From a virus: 64,000 nucleotides of DNA. This document shows positions 38,791 through 46,764 of this stretch, one piece after another (the stretch's first letter is position 1; every line of letters begins with the position of its first letter). The translations under genes and the position numbers were made by a program. Location of the stretch: positions 1 through 64,000 of the IMG/VR virus record IMGVR_UViG_3300045135_000898. One strand, given 5' to 3'. The notes beneath the pieces were generated by a model. The model was given only the letters and a program-made list of their open reading frames with translations. It did no database searches and was not told where the DNA came from.

Positions 38791-40264
38791 TAAGGTACTC
38801 CTCTACATAATATTTAAAGCGTGACTGACGTTCAGGGTCGTCGTAATGAAGTGGTATGCAAGTAGCAATCAATAAACAACCTGCATCAATGATTTCTTTA
38901 ACTGGTAAGTTGTACTCTTTAAGCTTACGCACAAAGATGTCTTTAACATACTCGTTATGTTTAACGTTTGCAACCATTGCGCCGTAGCCATGATACAAGT
39001 CATGTGCTAGTTTTGCAAAATCATAAATATGATCGCCTTCAGTACCAACATATGATCCGTACGCTCCTCGTGGGTCAATCAGTTTAATTTGATTCGTTTG
39101 TTGGTTATAAAGAATGTTACCGAAATGAAGATCGCCGTGCATACCTGTAATAGGACGAGTAATGCGATAAGCTGCTTCACTAATTTTCAACAGCTTTTGG
39201 CGATCATTCTCAGTAAACTTAACGTTACGTAAACGCTTAGTCGTTTTCGTTACCCACATGTCTTCAGCTAATTGGTCAAACTCTCGGATGAATACTTCGT
39301 CATCACAAAGTTCATTGAAGTAATTGAGTTTGATTTTAAATACTTTATCTATGATGTATTCCCATGCCGACTCGCTAAGGTTTTCATATAACATTAAGTC
39401 AGAAAGAAGCGTACCACTCTCGTACGACATTACAAGATCATGTTTGGTTTCAAGTACGCGAGGAACGAACATTGATTGTTCAGGAGTAAGCATACGGTAC
39501 CACTTTTTCTCGGTACGAATAGTTTCAACTGAAGTGGCATTATGATAGTCAGGTGACTTACGAACAGTGCCAAGATCAGGATCATACATCATATCATTGA
39601 ACGCACGACTCTTCAAATTCAGTAATTTTGCGCATGTTTCATAATATGTAGGTAAATCGCCGATATCATACCACTTATTGGTCAGAACACGCTCGTATTT
39701 GCCGTAAACTTCAAGGGCATGTGAAATATCGTATTGTTCCACAGTATTAAAGGCGTTTTGGGCAGAAATCCCATTTTTAAATGAATATAGGCCGACTAAA
39801 GCAACCGCATCAGATATCTTATTGGTTGGCTTATTATAATACGCTTCGCCATCCCACATACACCAAGCTGATTGATTATCTACCTCTTTACATAAAAGGA
39901 AGTCAGAACCAAATGGCATATCTTCTTCAAGAATGATTGCGTCGCCTAACCAAACAACGACAGGTTTAGATGGATCCTCAAGAGCATTCATACCGCGAGC
40001 AATCGCATCGCGTGGGCCATCATAATTAGGTTGGTTCGCGAACTTGACATCAGGGTGACGTCTGCTGCAGTATTCACGGATATCGTTAAACTTACCATCA
40101 ACGATTACAATCTCGGCGATATCAGCAGTCTTACGAGCTTGTTCAATAATATAGTCAAGACACGGCTTACCGTTAACGCGAACCATAACTTTGGAAGTGT
40201 TACTAGAAAGCGGACGCAGCCTAGTGGCAGCACCCGCAGCTGGTATGATTAAATTTACAGACAT
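38771..40264 (-). CDS. Sugar-nucleotidyltransferase / kinase fusion
   Basis: 497 residues in two domains. The first 230 have the nucleotidyltransferase start IPAAGAATRLRPL at 7-19 and the Lys in SKVMVRVNGKP. The rest is an aminoglycoside-type kinase with HGDLH followed by GNILY and a DPRG metal motif near residues 375-395. The combination would phosphorylate a sugar and couple it to a nucleotide, supplying the donor for the adjacent glycosyltransferase. Substrate unknown. First gene after the promoter at 40291. Confidence 0.75.
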   Translation of the reverse strand: MSVNLIIPAAGAATRLRPLSSNTSKVMVRVNGKPCLDYIIEQARKTADIAEIVIVDGKFNDIREYCSRRHPDVKFANQPNYDGPRDAIARGMNALEDPSKPVVVWLGDAIILEEDMPFGSDFLLCKEVDNQSAWCMWDGEAYYNKPTNKISDAVALVGLYSFKNGISAQNAFNTVEQYDISHALEVYGKYERVLTNKWYDIGDLPTYYETCAKLLNLKSRAFNDMMYDPDLGTVRKSPDYHNATSVETIRTEKKWYRMLTPEQSMFVPRVLETKHDLVMSYESGTLLSDLMLYENLSESAWEYIIDKVFKIKLNYFNELCDDEVFIREFDQLAEDMWVTKTTKRLRNVKFTENDRQKLLKISEAAYRITRPITGMHGDLHFGNILYNQQTNQIKLIDPRGAYGSYVGTEGDHIYDFAKLAHDLYHGYGAMVANVKHNEYVKDIFVRKLKEYNLPVKEIIDAGCLLIATCIPLHYDDPERQSRFKYYVEEYLSEEYSV

Positions 40265-40290
40265 AAGGCATTACTCCAATTCATTTATCC

Positions 40291-40319
40291 ATTATACACT
40301 ATGTATGCCTAAATGTAAA
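40291..40319 (-). promoter_or_regulatory. Early promoter of the sugar-modification operon
   Basis: TTTACA-17-TATAAT on the minus strand, in front of the nucleotidyltransferase-kinase gene; the operon continues to about 35981. Confidence 0.82.
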
Positions 40320-40322
40320 TAG

Positions 40323-40784
40323 CTAAAAGTGATTTAATTCAACAACTTCAAAATCAATGCCAACTTCATTGAACATTGCTTTGGTATCCTCAAACGATAC
40401 TTTCCACTTAACTCCCATTTTATCAAACGATAAAGGAAGCCCAATTACAACTCGCTTAGTTCCTACTTGGATAAGTCCCTTTGCGCATTCAGAGCAAACA
40501 GGTAATCCATAAACGTAAACAGTCGAGCCGTCAAGACTTACGCCGTTATATGTAGCATTATAGATGACATTCTTTTCAGCGTGTACGACATATGTGTATT
40601 TCTCTTCACGATTATTTAGCCTTTCAGAAGAATCATCAATACCACGAGGAAATCCGTTATAGCCTTGCGAAAGAATTCGTTTATTATCGTCTACAGCAAT
40701 GGCGCCGATTTTAGCTGATGGGTCTTTTGACCACATCGCCACTTCTTTAGCCATTGCCATAAAGCGTTCATCCCATTTATTCAT
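40323..40784 (-). CDS. cd: dCMP deaminase
   Basis: 153 residues, starting at the ATG at 40784. Zinc site: His68 and Glu70 in HAE, Cys97 and Cys100 in PVCSEC. Converts dCMP to dUMP for thymidylate synthesis, here via ThyX. The stop-start overlap TAATG with the upstream gene shows coupling to the gene at 40784-41470. Confidence 0.93.
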   Translation of the reverse strand: MNKWDERFMAMAKEVAMWSKDPSAKIGAIAVDDNKRILSQGYNGFPRGIDDSSERLNNREEKYTYVVHAEKNVIYNATYNGVSLDGSTVYVYGLPVCSECAKGLIQVGTKRVVIGLPLSFDKMGVKWKVSFEDTKAMFNEVGIDFEVVELNHF

Positions 40785-41470
40785 TAGTCCCACAACGCCT
40801 CATAATATTTACCAAACAATCGGAAACCGTTACTGATGCGTTCTTGATATGCTTTACGACCTTCCATGTCAATTTCGAATGTATGGTTAGGTCCGTGTTT
40901 CATTTCAAAGTATTGAGCGTCTTCTTTAGCCACTTCATAACCGTCTTCATCGACAGGTGAAAAATAAACGTCATGTTCACCGCTACAGAATTGATCTTCC
41001 CAATCATCATTAAGTTTCGATTCAAAGGCAAAGATCATTTCGCCCATTACCCATTCCCAACGCTTAAAGAATTTGTCATCAGTGGTACCATCTTTCTGGT
41101 ATGCAGTCTCTTCAACCGATGTTGCCCATAGTTCTTCAGGCACATCTTCAGAGTCAACCTGTGGTGCTCCATGTTTAGTCTCTTTAAGTTGCTTCAACAT
41201 TGGCACCATAATATGTGCTAACGTATGGTCCATGCTCCAAGTATCCCACGGATCAAGTTTTACTTTAATCTTCTGCTCACGTTTATCCAAGAAGTAATTA
41301 ATTGGACTATAAAGATTTTGTAAGATATCATCAAACTTATCAAGGAAGCGTTCAAACTTCGTCTGCTTGCTTTCGCTAGGCCAATGACTAAAGCCATACT
41401 TCTTAGTCATATAGTCAGCGTATATTGTTGCTCGTAAACGACTTGGATATGGGCCAATACGTACTTTCAT
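40784..41470 (-). CDS. Conserved phage protein, 228 aa
   Basis: Opens MKVRIGPYPSRLRATIYADY and has HTLAHIMVPML and a Trp/Glu-rich mid domain. Homologues are frequent in large marine phages, always of unknown function. It sits between gp42 and dCMP deaminase in one transcript, so a role in nucleotide or DNA modification metabolism is possible but unsupported by motifs. Confidence 0.6.
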   Translation of the reverse strand: MKVRIGPYPSRLRATIYADYMTKKYGFSHWPSESKQTKFERFLDKFDDILQNLYSPINYFLDKREQKIKVKLDPWDTWSMDHTLAHIMVPMLKQLKETKHGAPQVDSEDVPEELWATSVEETAYQKDGTTDDKFFKRWEWVMGEMIFAFESKLNDDWEDQFCSGEHDVYFSPVDEDGYEVAKEDAQYFEMKHGPNHTFEIDMEGRKAYQERISNGFRLFGKYYEALWD

Positions 41471-41471
41471 A

Positions 41472-42161
41472 TTACTCTCCTAGAAGATGGAAGTGGCGAC
41501 TATACACATGTAAATTCTGAACTTGCCAATGGATATCACCTGATGATAACAAAGGACCAAAAGTATCTTCTGCAAAGCTAGCATTGTAATTACTCACCAT
41601 TAAGTCAAGTAAGTAGCGTTGCCAAGCGTAATCATTTTTGTAACCAAAGATTACATCGTTTGATCGCATCTGAACTACACAGTGCATTTTACCGTTGCGG
41701 ATGTAGTATGTAACAGAGTTAGTACAAATGAAGTCAGATTTACCGTTTTCATTATACTCAGTCCAAATTGATGGGCGAGTGTAAATCATCGAGGCGCGAC
41801 GAGAATCAGGATTATTGATTAACTCATACAATGCTTTTTCAAACTGATTAAAGTACTTATTTGAAAACACAAGAGTACCGTAGTTTGAATTAATGTTGCC
41901 ATGATGATCGCCTGTCATTTTCCATGCAGCAGGAGGTTCTTTTTGTCCATGATAAATGTCGTTGATGTTAGTCGACATTGAGAGATACCAATCAATTTCA
42001 GAAGCAACGTACTCTTCATTCACTGTACCAAAGATGGATGGTTCGTCAGCTAGGAAAGATGCACCAAGCATTTCGATAGTCTTACCACCGTTACGATCTT
42101 GTGTAAAACGCTCAGCCGCAAGTTCAGCTTTAAAATATTCGCGGATGTCTTGTACATTCAT
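41472..42161 (-). CDS. 42: dCMP hydroxymethylase (gp42)
   Basis: 229 residues from the ATG at 42161 (GAGGAA upstream). Close to T4 gp42 across its length, including GASFLADEPSIFG, SDFICTNSV (nucleophile Cys146) and KNDYAWQ (Asp177, the residue that distinguishes hydroxymethylation from methylation). It makes 5-hydroxymethyl-dCMP, so the genome likely contains hydroxymethylcytosine, which the clustered glycosyltransferase could modify. T4 gene 1 kinase is not in this window. Confidence 0.95.
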   Translation of the reverse strand: MNVQDIREYFKAELAAERFTQDRNGGKTIEMLGASFLADEPSIFGTVNEEYVASEIDWYLSMSTNINDIYHGQKEPPAAWKMTGDHHGNINSNYGTLVFSNKYFNQFEKALYELINNPDSRRASMIYTRPSIWTEYNENGKSDFICTNSVTYYIRNGKMHCVVQMRSNDVIFGYKNDYAWQRYLLDLMVSNYNASFAEDTFGPLLSSGDIHWQVQNLHVYSRHFHLLGE

Positions 42162-42165
42162 AATA

Positions 42166-42348
42166 TTACTCTTCCTCTTCAATTACAAGATTGCCTGGGA
42201 TATGATATCCGCATGCTCGTAAGAATTCAGCATATGCTTCTAACATATGATCAAGATTTGCTTCATCAGCCAATTCCATTTTTACAGAATTCACTGCAGT
42301 ATACGGAGAATGCATTTCTGGTCTTTTGTAAATTAGTTTAAATGGCAT
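42166..42348 (-). CDS. Hypothetical small protein, 60 aa
   Basis: Starts MPFKLIYKRPEMHSPYTAVN, ends in EEEE; a small mixed alpha/beta domain. Overlaps the upstream gene by one base and is followed by gp42 in the same transcript. No family recognised. Confidence 0.55.
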   Translation of the reverse strand: MPFKLIYKRPEMHSPYTAVNSVKMELADEANLDHMLEAYAEFLRACGYHIPGNLVIEEEE

Positions 42349-42659
42349 TACATATCTCCGTAAAAACGATCGTCTTGTTCAGGGCCTTCGAGAGTCTGGA
42401 TTTTAAGGATCATAAGCTGAGTGATGGCATGATCAAGATGAGGTAAGCCAGATTCTGGATCATTGTCTTCACCAGCCCAGAATGCATTAAGATGACGCTG
42501 TGCCGATGAGTAAGTACGGCCAAATGAAGTATTGCCAACATCGTGGCGCCAATTGTTTTCACCGTACTTTTCAGCGCCAAATCCTAGAACGCGGGCTACT
42601 GCCATGATACATTCTGCAGGGATTAGGTGAATAGGCGCTTTGCCGTTATCATATTTCAT
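42348..42659 (-). CDS. dATP/dGTP diphosphohydrolase N-terminal-like protein (DUF5664-like)
   Basis: 103 residues with KYDNGKAPIHLIPAE, FGAEKYGENNWRHD and the helical RTYSSAQRHLNAFWAGE, the pattern of the phage DUF5664 group, an all-helical relative of NTP pyrophosphatases. It may adjust purine or modified dNTP pools. The single-domain length suggests it acts with a partner. Confidence 0.65.
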   Translation of the reverse strand: MKYDNGKAPIHLIPAECIMAVARVLGFGAEKYGENNWRHDVGNTSFGRTYSSAQRHLNAFWAGEDNDPESGLPHLDHAITQLMILKIQTLEGPEQDDRFYGDM

Positions 42660-42841
42660 ACTTTTACCTTTTCAAATTTACGACGTGATTTATAAAATGC
42701 GAGTGGCTTTTTAAACTCAACAAGTTCGTTTGTACCTTCTTTTATATAGCCTGTAAGCTTGCCAGCTTGGTTAAGAAAGTAAATGTGCTCAGGGTAACGA
42801 AAACCATCAGCAGTACCAGTAATTTCTTTTAGACCTTCCAT
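42656..42841 (-). CDS. Hypothetical small basic protein, 61 aa
   Basis: Start placed at the ATG at 42841. Ends in SRRKFEKVKV, basic; N-terminal half MEGLKEITGTADGFRYPEHI. Unknown. First gene after the promoter at 42871. Confidence 0.5.
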   Translation of the reverse strand: MEGLKEITGTADGFRYPEHIYFLNQAGKLTGYIKEGTNELVEFKKPLAFYKSRRKFEKVKV

Positions 42842-42870
42842 AAACAAAAACTCCTCGATTTGATATAGCT

Positions 42871-42899
42871 ATTATACCAAAACCGAGGACTACTGTAAA
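42871..42899 (-). promoter_or_regulatory. Early promoter in an inverted repeat
   Basis: TTTACA-17-TATAAT on the minus strand; CCTCG (42853) and CGAGG (42884) flank the -10 and can form a hairpin. Confidence 0.82.
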
Positions 42900-42931
42900 T
42901 AGCTTTTTTAGAATAATTTGTTATAACCATA

Positions 42932-43858
42932 TTACTGATTTTTATATGCGTATTCTATCGCGCGGTCGGCTTCCAACTCAAGTGGTCGGTTTTCGTACCA
43001 ATTACCAGTTTCCATATCTATTTCACGGGCAAGTTGAGCGATTTCTCGAGATGTAATTGGATAACCTGCATCGATAGCTTTATAAGCAATTGATACCATC
43101 ATCTTGTACATTCCGTGATACCAACCAGTGTCAGTGATATTACGATATGAATCAACGGCTACCTTAGATACAAACGGGCAATCATGATATGACTTCCAAG
43201 AAAACTTTGTATTTTCCATTGAGTCTTTACGATGCTGCACAATCATTTGTTGCATAGAGTCAGGTAGTCGTTCAAAGAATGATTTGCCGCTTTTCTTTAT
43301 CTCTATCGGATGCTTAGCAATAAGAGCATCAGGGTCAATATAAGACCCAGAATTGACGAAGATAAAATTGTTAGCACCATCATAATTCGCAGGCGTGTAG
43401 TACATTCGGCTAAGGTCTTTAGTTTGTCGATCTCCAACTGAGTCAAGCTCAGTGTTGAGAGCGTACCAAAACTGTTTGATTCGATCCGCCTTAACAGCTC
43501 CTTTAAGTGGAAAGACGAGTCTAAACTTCGGATGATCGACAGTACTGCTAGCAGTGCTATAACAAACGTAATACCAATCACCATACCTAGTACGTAATTC
43601 ATTTTCTAGATCTCCTTCAAATACGTGTTCGTCTACGTCGACTGCAGCCCAACGACCCCACTCGGTAACATTTCTGTTAGCACGAGTGGTACCGTCTTCG
43701 TAAACTGCTGGAGAGATGAGTTCAGCATCTTTCTTGTCTTTAATATCACGCTTAGACAATTTGAACAACAAGGCTTCAAATTCTTCCCAAGATTGGAAGG
43801 ACATGTTCTTGTTAGTCTTGTTATCATAGATGCTTTTAAAGACAGTCAAAGAGTACAT
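42932..43858 (-). CDS. AEP-type primase-like protein
   Basis: 308 residues with archaeo-eukaryotic primase motifs: DxD in AAVDVDEH (Asp74, Asp76), a Ser-x-His-like segment STVDHPKFRLVF (Ser105, His109), and a third acidic region DLSRMYYT. T4 uses the unrelated DnaG-like gp61, which is not seen in this window, so this may be an additional or replacement primase or primase-polymerase. Activity is predicted only. It overlaps the MazG-like gene start by one base. Confidence 0.6.
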   Translation of the reverse strand: MYSLTVFKSIYDNKTNKNMSFQSWEEFEALLFKLSKRDIKDKKDAELISPAVYEDGTTRANRNVTEWGRWAAVDVDEHVFEGDLENELRTRYGDWYYVCYSTASSTVDHPKFRLVFPLKGAVKADRIKQFWYALNTELDSVGDRQTKDLSRMYYTPANYDGANNFIFVNSGSYIDPDALIAKHPIEIKKSGKSFFERLPDSMQQMIVQHRKDSMENTKFSWKSYHDCPFVSKVAVDSYRNITDTGWYHGMYKMMVSIAYKAIDAGYPITSREIAQLAREIDMETGNWYENRPLELEADRAIEYAYKNQ

Positions 43859-44259
43859 TACAGGTCTCCGTGATTTCCTTCATGCGATGGCGCCTGCCAT
43901 CCTTCAGGTTTAACAAGATCAGGCAGACCAAATGGATTTGGGCGACCTTCTTTAACACCAACGTTTTTAGATAGGTTAGCATGTAGGACTTCATCCCATG
44001 CTTGATTTGCATCAACGCCAAATACGTTGAGCGTGCCAATTGCAAATACGCAAAGGTCAATCAAACCATCAACGATTTCTTCAGGGTCTCCTGCGTCAAC
44101 CGCATCGTAAGTTTCGTATAGTTCTTCTTTACACATATCGATACGGAAACGAAGATACTTGGCCATCATTTCATGGTCATCTTTGTTTGCCTCAAACCAA
44201 TCATGTACGCCAAACTTGACGTGCATATTGTCGATATCTTTTACCCAGTTATTAGACAT
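43858..44259 (-). CDS. MazG-like NTP pyrophosphatase, putative dCTPase
   Basis: 133 residues, all helical, with the EE..E...D metal pattern (CKEELYETYDAVDAGDPEEI and DGLIDLCVF) of the MazG/HisE superfamily. T4 gp56, the dCTPase-dUTPase that excludes unmodified dCTP, belongs to this superfamily, so this is a candidate functional equivalent in a hydroxymethylcytosine phage. Substrate not shown by sequence. Confidence 0.7.
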   Translation of the reverse strand: MSNNWVKDIDNMHVKFGVHDWFEANKDDHEMMAKYLRFRIDMCKEELYETYDAVDAGDPEEIVDGLIDLCVFAIGTLNVFGVDANQAWDEVLHANLSKNVGVKEGRPNPFGLPDLVKPEGWQAPSHEGNHGDL

Positions 44260-44288
44260 AATGTTCTCCTTTCATAATTTAGAATACT

Positions 44289-44318
44289 ATTATAACACAC
44301 TTTTACTAGAAATGTAAA
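44289..44318 (-). promoter_or_regulatory. Early promoter
   Basis: TTTACA and TATAAT, 18 bases apart, on the minus strand; drives the MazG-like gene and primase-like gene. Confidence 0.75.
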
Positions 44319-44325
44319 CATGTTT

Positions 44326-45609
44326 TTAAAGTTTTTCACCGGCTTCAAATCCACGGAAACATTTAAAACGAGGGAAACGTAAGCTATAAGTACCATCTTG
44401 GTTTTGTGTAATGGCATCAGCTTTAATTTCCACGAGCTGACCGATTACTTCAGACTTGGAATTCCAAATGTTATCGCGGTCAGCATCAGTAAGGCCAGAG
44501 CCAACATTAACAGCGATTTCTCGACCAGTATCGGATCCTCGGCATACAAGCGCTCCAGTCGAACCCACATATTTACCAGTGCCTTCTTCAACATCGACGA
44601 CCTCCAAAGTTACTTCGATGACGGGTTTAATTTTTAACCATGATTTTGTTCGTTTGGTTTCATAAGGCGCTTCAGGGTCTTTAAGCATAATCCCTTCATA
44701 TCCACCTTCAATAGCTTTTGCATTAATTTCACGGAAGATACGTTGACCAATTTGAGTGTCGAGATCAACAGGAGTTTGCTGAACTACCTTAACACAATCT
44801 TCATCTTTGACTGTATTTTTAAGAATCTCAGAACGCACTCGTTGAGGAGCAGTATCGGTACCTTGACGGAATGAACGATACGAAACAATGTCGAACAAAT
44901 ACAAACAAGCATCATCGGTCTGAACATCGTCTTTACGGTGTACCTGCTTCATCAGATCCTGAAACGAAGAAGACATAACCTCGCCATCAAGAACGAACGG
45001 AGTATCAATAGCATATTTGGATAAGGCTTCTTCAATTTTAGGAAAGTTCGTTAGTCGTTTACCATTACGGCTATGCATATCAACACGGCCATCTGGATGA
45101 ACAATTGAGATTACACGTACACCATCAAGTTTAACCTCAACGTACTTCTCTCCACCGATTTTCTTTTCCTTTGCGCCATCCTTAGCAAGCTGACATGAAA
45201 AAACAGGTACAGCTTTATCGCCTGCTACTTTATTCCAAGTAGTCACGTTAACACCACAACGCATGTCTTTAAGTAATGCACGACGATAAAAGTTATTCCA
45301 ATCATCGGCATTTACAAGTTCAGCCACACGAGAGATTTCTTCGGCCGCAGCATTGCCTGTAAGAGTACGAGATGAAAGGTCGTTCATTAAAGACGTAACA
45401 TATTGAAGAGCATATTCTTCGTTAAGTCCTGCTGAATTGGTTGACTCAGGTACTTGTTTAACTCCGAATGTTTCATACGTGTCAAGTGCACGACGAAACA
45501 TTTCGACAAAACCAATAGGAGGATTGTTAATAGCCTGAGTAAGGATTGCTTCTTTGTCAAGCCTGGAGTTGGTTGACTCCAGACGTTTCATAATATTTGC
45601 CAATGACAT
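44326..45609 (-). CDS. 30: ATP-dependent DNA ligase (gp30)
   Basis: 427 residues; T4 gp30 has 487. The adenylated Lys is in EVKLDGVR, followed by motif III FVLDGEVM, motif IV EGIMLKDP and motif V SWLKIKP in order. Seals nicks in Okazaki fragments and repair. Complete N-terminal DNA-binding domain. It lies downstream of a hypothetical protein and is probably co-transcribed from the promoter at 46038. Confidence 0.96.
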   Translation of the reverse strand: MSLANIMKRLESTNSRLDKEAILTQAINNPPIGFVEMFRRALDTYETFGVKQVPESTNSAGLNEEYALQYVTSLMNDLSSRTLTGNAAAEEISRVAELVNADDWNNFYRRALLKDMRCGVNVTTWNKVAGDKAVPVFSCQLAKDGAKEKKIGGEKYVEVKLDGVRVISIVHPDGRVDMHSRNGKRLTNFPKIEEALSKYAIDTPFVLDGEVMSSSFQDLMKQVHRKDDVQTDDACLYLFDIVSYRSFRQGTDTAPQRVRSEILKNTVKDEDCVKVVQQTPVDLDTQIGQRIFREINAKAIEGGYEGIMLKDPEAPYETKRTKSWLKIKPVIEVTLEVVDVEEGTGKYVGSTGALVCRGSDTGREIAVNVGSGLTDADRDNIWNSKSEVIGQLVEIKADAITQNQDGTYSLRFPRFKCFRGFEAGEKL

Positions 45610-45620
45610 TATATAATTCC

Positions 45621-46004
45621 TTAGAAGTGTGGATCGTAGTAGTATTCACGAGTACCGACAGACAGACCGCCATCACTGATCTTGATCCAACGACCTGTGT
45701 CAGGGTTAACGAATACTTTCTGAAAACCTGAAGAGCCGTCAGTTTTGAATCGGAAAGTATCGAAGTATTCGCTTGTGCCATCGACGATGTCAAAGTTACC
45801 TGAACGATCTTCGTGGTATTTCACTTCGTCACGGCGAACATCAAGGTAAGTGTAAGCACCTTTCTTGAATACGTTAACGATAGTGCCAGGATGACGGTCT
45901 GTCCAAGAAAGGAAGGTAGCATGTGTACCTACTTTAATTTCTGAAGTAACCGTGTTAGACATAAGGTGGTTAACCAATGAGCCAGTCTGAGTACCAAGTT
46001 TCAT
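45621..46004 (-). CDS. Hypothetical protein, 127 aa
   Basis: Starts MKLGTQTGSLVNHLMSNTVT, with Trp/Tyr-rich beta-like sequence HATFLSWTDRHPGT, likely a beta-barrel or SH3-type fold. No family recognised. First gene from the promoter at 46038, just upstream of gene 30. Confidence 0.6.
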   Translation of the reverse strand: MKLGTQTGSLVNHLMSNTVTSEIKVGTHATFLSWTDRHPGTIVNVFKKGAYTYLDVRRDEVKYHEDRSGNFDIVDGTSEYFDTFRFKTDGSSGFQKVFVNPDTGRWIKISDGGLSVGTREYYYDPHF

Positions 46005-46037
46005 AACGATGTTTCCTATTCATTAATTTATGGATCT

Positions 46038-46066
46038 ATTATACAAACTATTAATGAATGTGTAAA
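46038..46066 (-). promoter_or_regulatory. Early promoter inside a 10-bp inverted repeat
   Basis: TTTACA-17-TATAAT on the minus strand. The -10 lies between perfect repeats ATTCATTAAT (46018-46027) and ATTAATGAAT (46050-46059), the clearest promoter stem-loop cassette in the window. Confidence 0.85.
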
Positions 46067-46131
46067 CAACTTTTTTCACAATTTTTAGATCAATTGTGAA
46101 TAAAAAGTGAGACTGTTAGAACGAAATGATA

Positions 46132-46362
46132 TTAGGCTTTTTTCCAAGTATACTCGACAAGACTGTTGTCTACAAAGATAGTCTCATCTTCAGTATTCTT
46201 AATTACCTTACGTACATCAAGTCGTTGGTGCTCATCTAGACGAAGGAAGTGTCCTTCAATGGGTGGTGAATCGTAATGATATTGATAAACATCATTTTCT
46301 TTCTTAATCGCTGTTGATTCGTGTGTCTCTATGTGTCGGTAATCGCTTTCGATTATGTACAT
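46132..46362 (-). CDS. Hypothetical protein, 76 aa
   Basis: Starts MYIIESDYRHIETHESTAIK; rich in His, Glu and Asp, with alternating hydrophobic residues suggesting beta strands. Unknown. Follows a small frame in the same transcript as gp43. Confidence 0.5.
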   Translation of the reverse strand: MYIIESDYRHIETHESTAIKKENDVYQYHYDSPPIEGHFLRLDEHQRLDVRKVIKNTEDETIFVDNSLVEYTWKKA

Positions 46363-46402
46363 CTCAGTTCCTGCGTTAATAGTTAGTGTACATCGGTATT
46401 TA

Positions 46403-46570
46403 TCAATGGTACACTCTTGACGCTATGACTTCTTGTATAGCATCATGGATTGCGTGCAGTTCCTGAATACTAATTTCCTCAAGAGGGATCTTTCCTTCAA
46501 GGATCATTTGTACTCGTCCGGTATCAAGTCCGACCATTTCATCAACTTCTGTTTCTTCGCATCCGCGCAT
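46403..46570 (-). CDS. Hypothetical small acidic protein, 55 aa
   Basis: ATG at 46570 with GAGGAAC upstream, inside the end of the MazG-like gene (67-base overlap). Encodes MRGCEETEVDEMVGLDTGRV and a charged helix. The good ribosome site supports it. Unknown function. Confidence 0.45.
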   Translation of the reverse strand: MRGCEETEVDEMVGLDTGRVQMILEGKIPLEEISIQELHAIHDAIQEVIASRVYH

Positions 46571-46764
46571 TCTGTTAGTTCCTCTTCTGTAATATAACCA
46601 TGCTCAATGAATAAGGCGAGCATACACGCGACGTCGCCTAATTCTTGTTTAAGATTTTCTTCGCTATCAGGAGAAAGGCCAAACCGTTTGATCTTAGACA
46701 TAATCATAATAAGTTCAGCGCATTCTTCTCCAGTGACAGTGAATAGTTCGTCTTCTAAGTTCAC
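46504..46764 (-). CDS. MazG-like NTP pyrophosphatase
   Basis: 86 residues starting at a GTG that overlaps the polymerase stop. EECAELIMIMSK and QELGDVACMLALF give the EExxE...ExxD pattern of single-domain MazG-like enzymes. It hydrolyses NTPs or dNTPs, cleaning up non-canonical nucleotides; substrate unknown. Directly downstream of gp43. Confidence 0.75.
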   Translation of the reverse strand: MNLEDELFTVTGEECAELIMIMSKIKRFGLSPDSEENLKQELGDVACMLALFIEHGYITEEELTECADAKKQKLMKWSDLIPDEYK

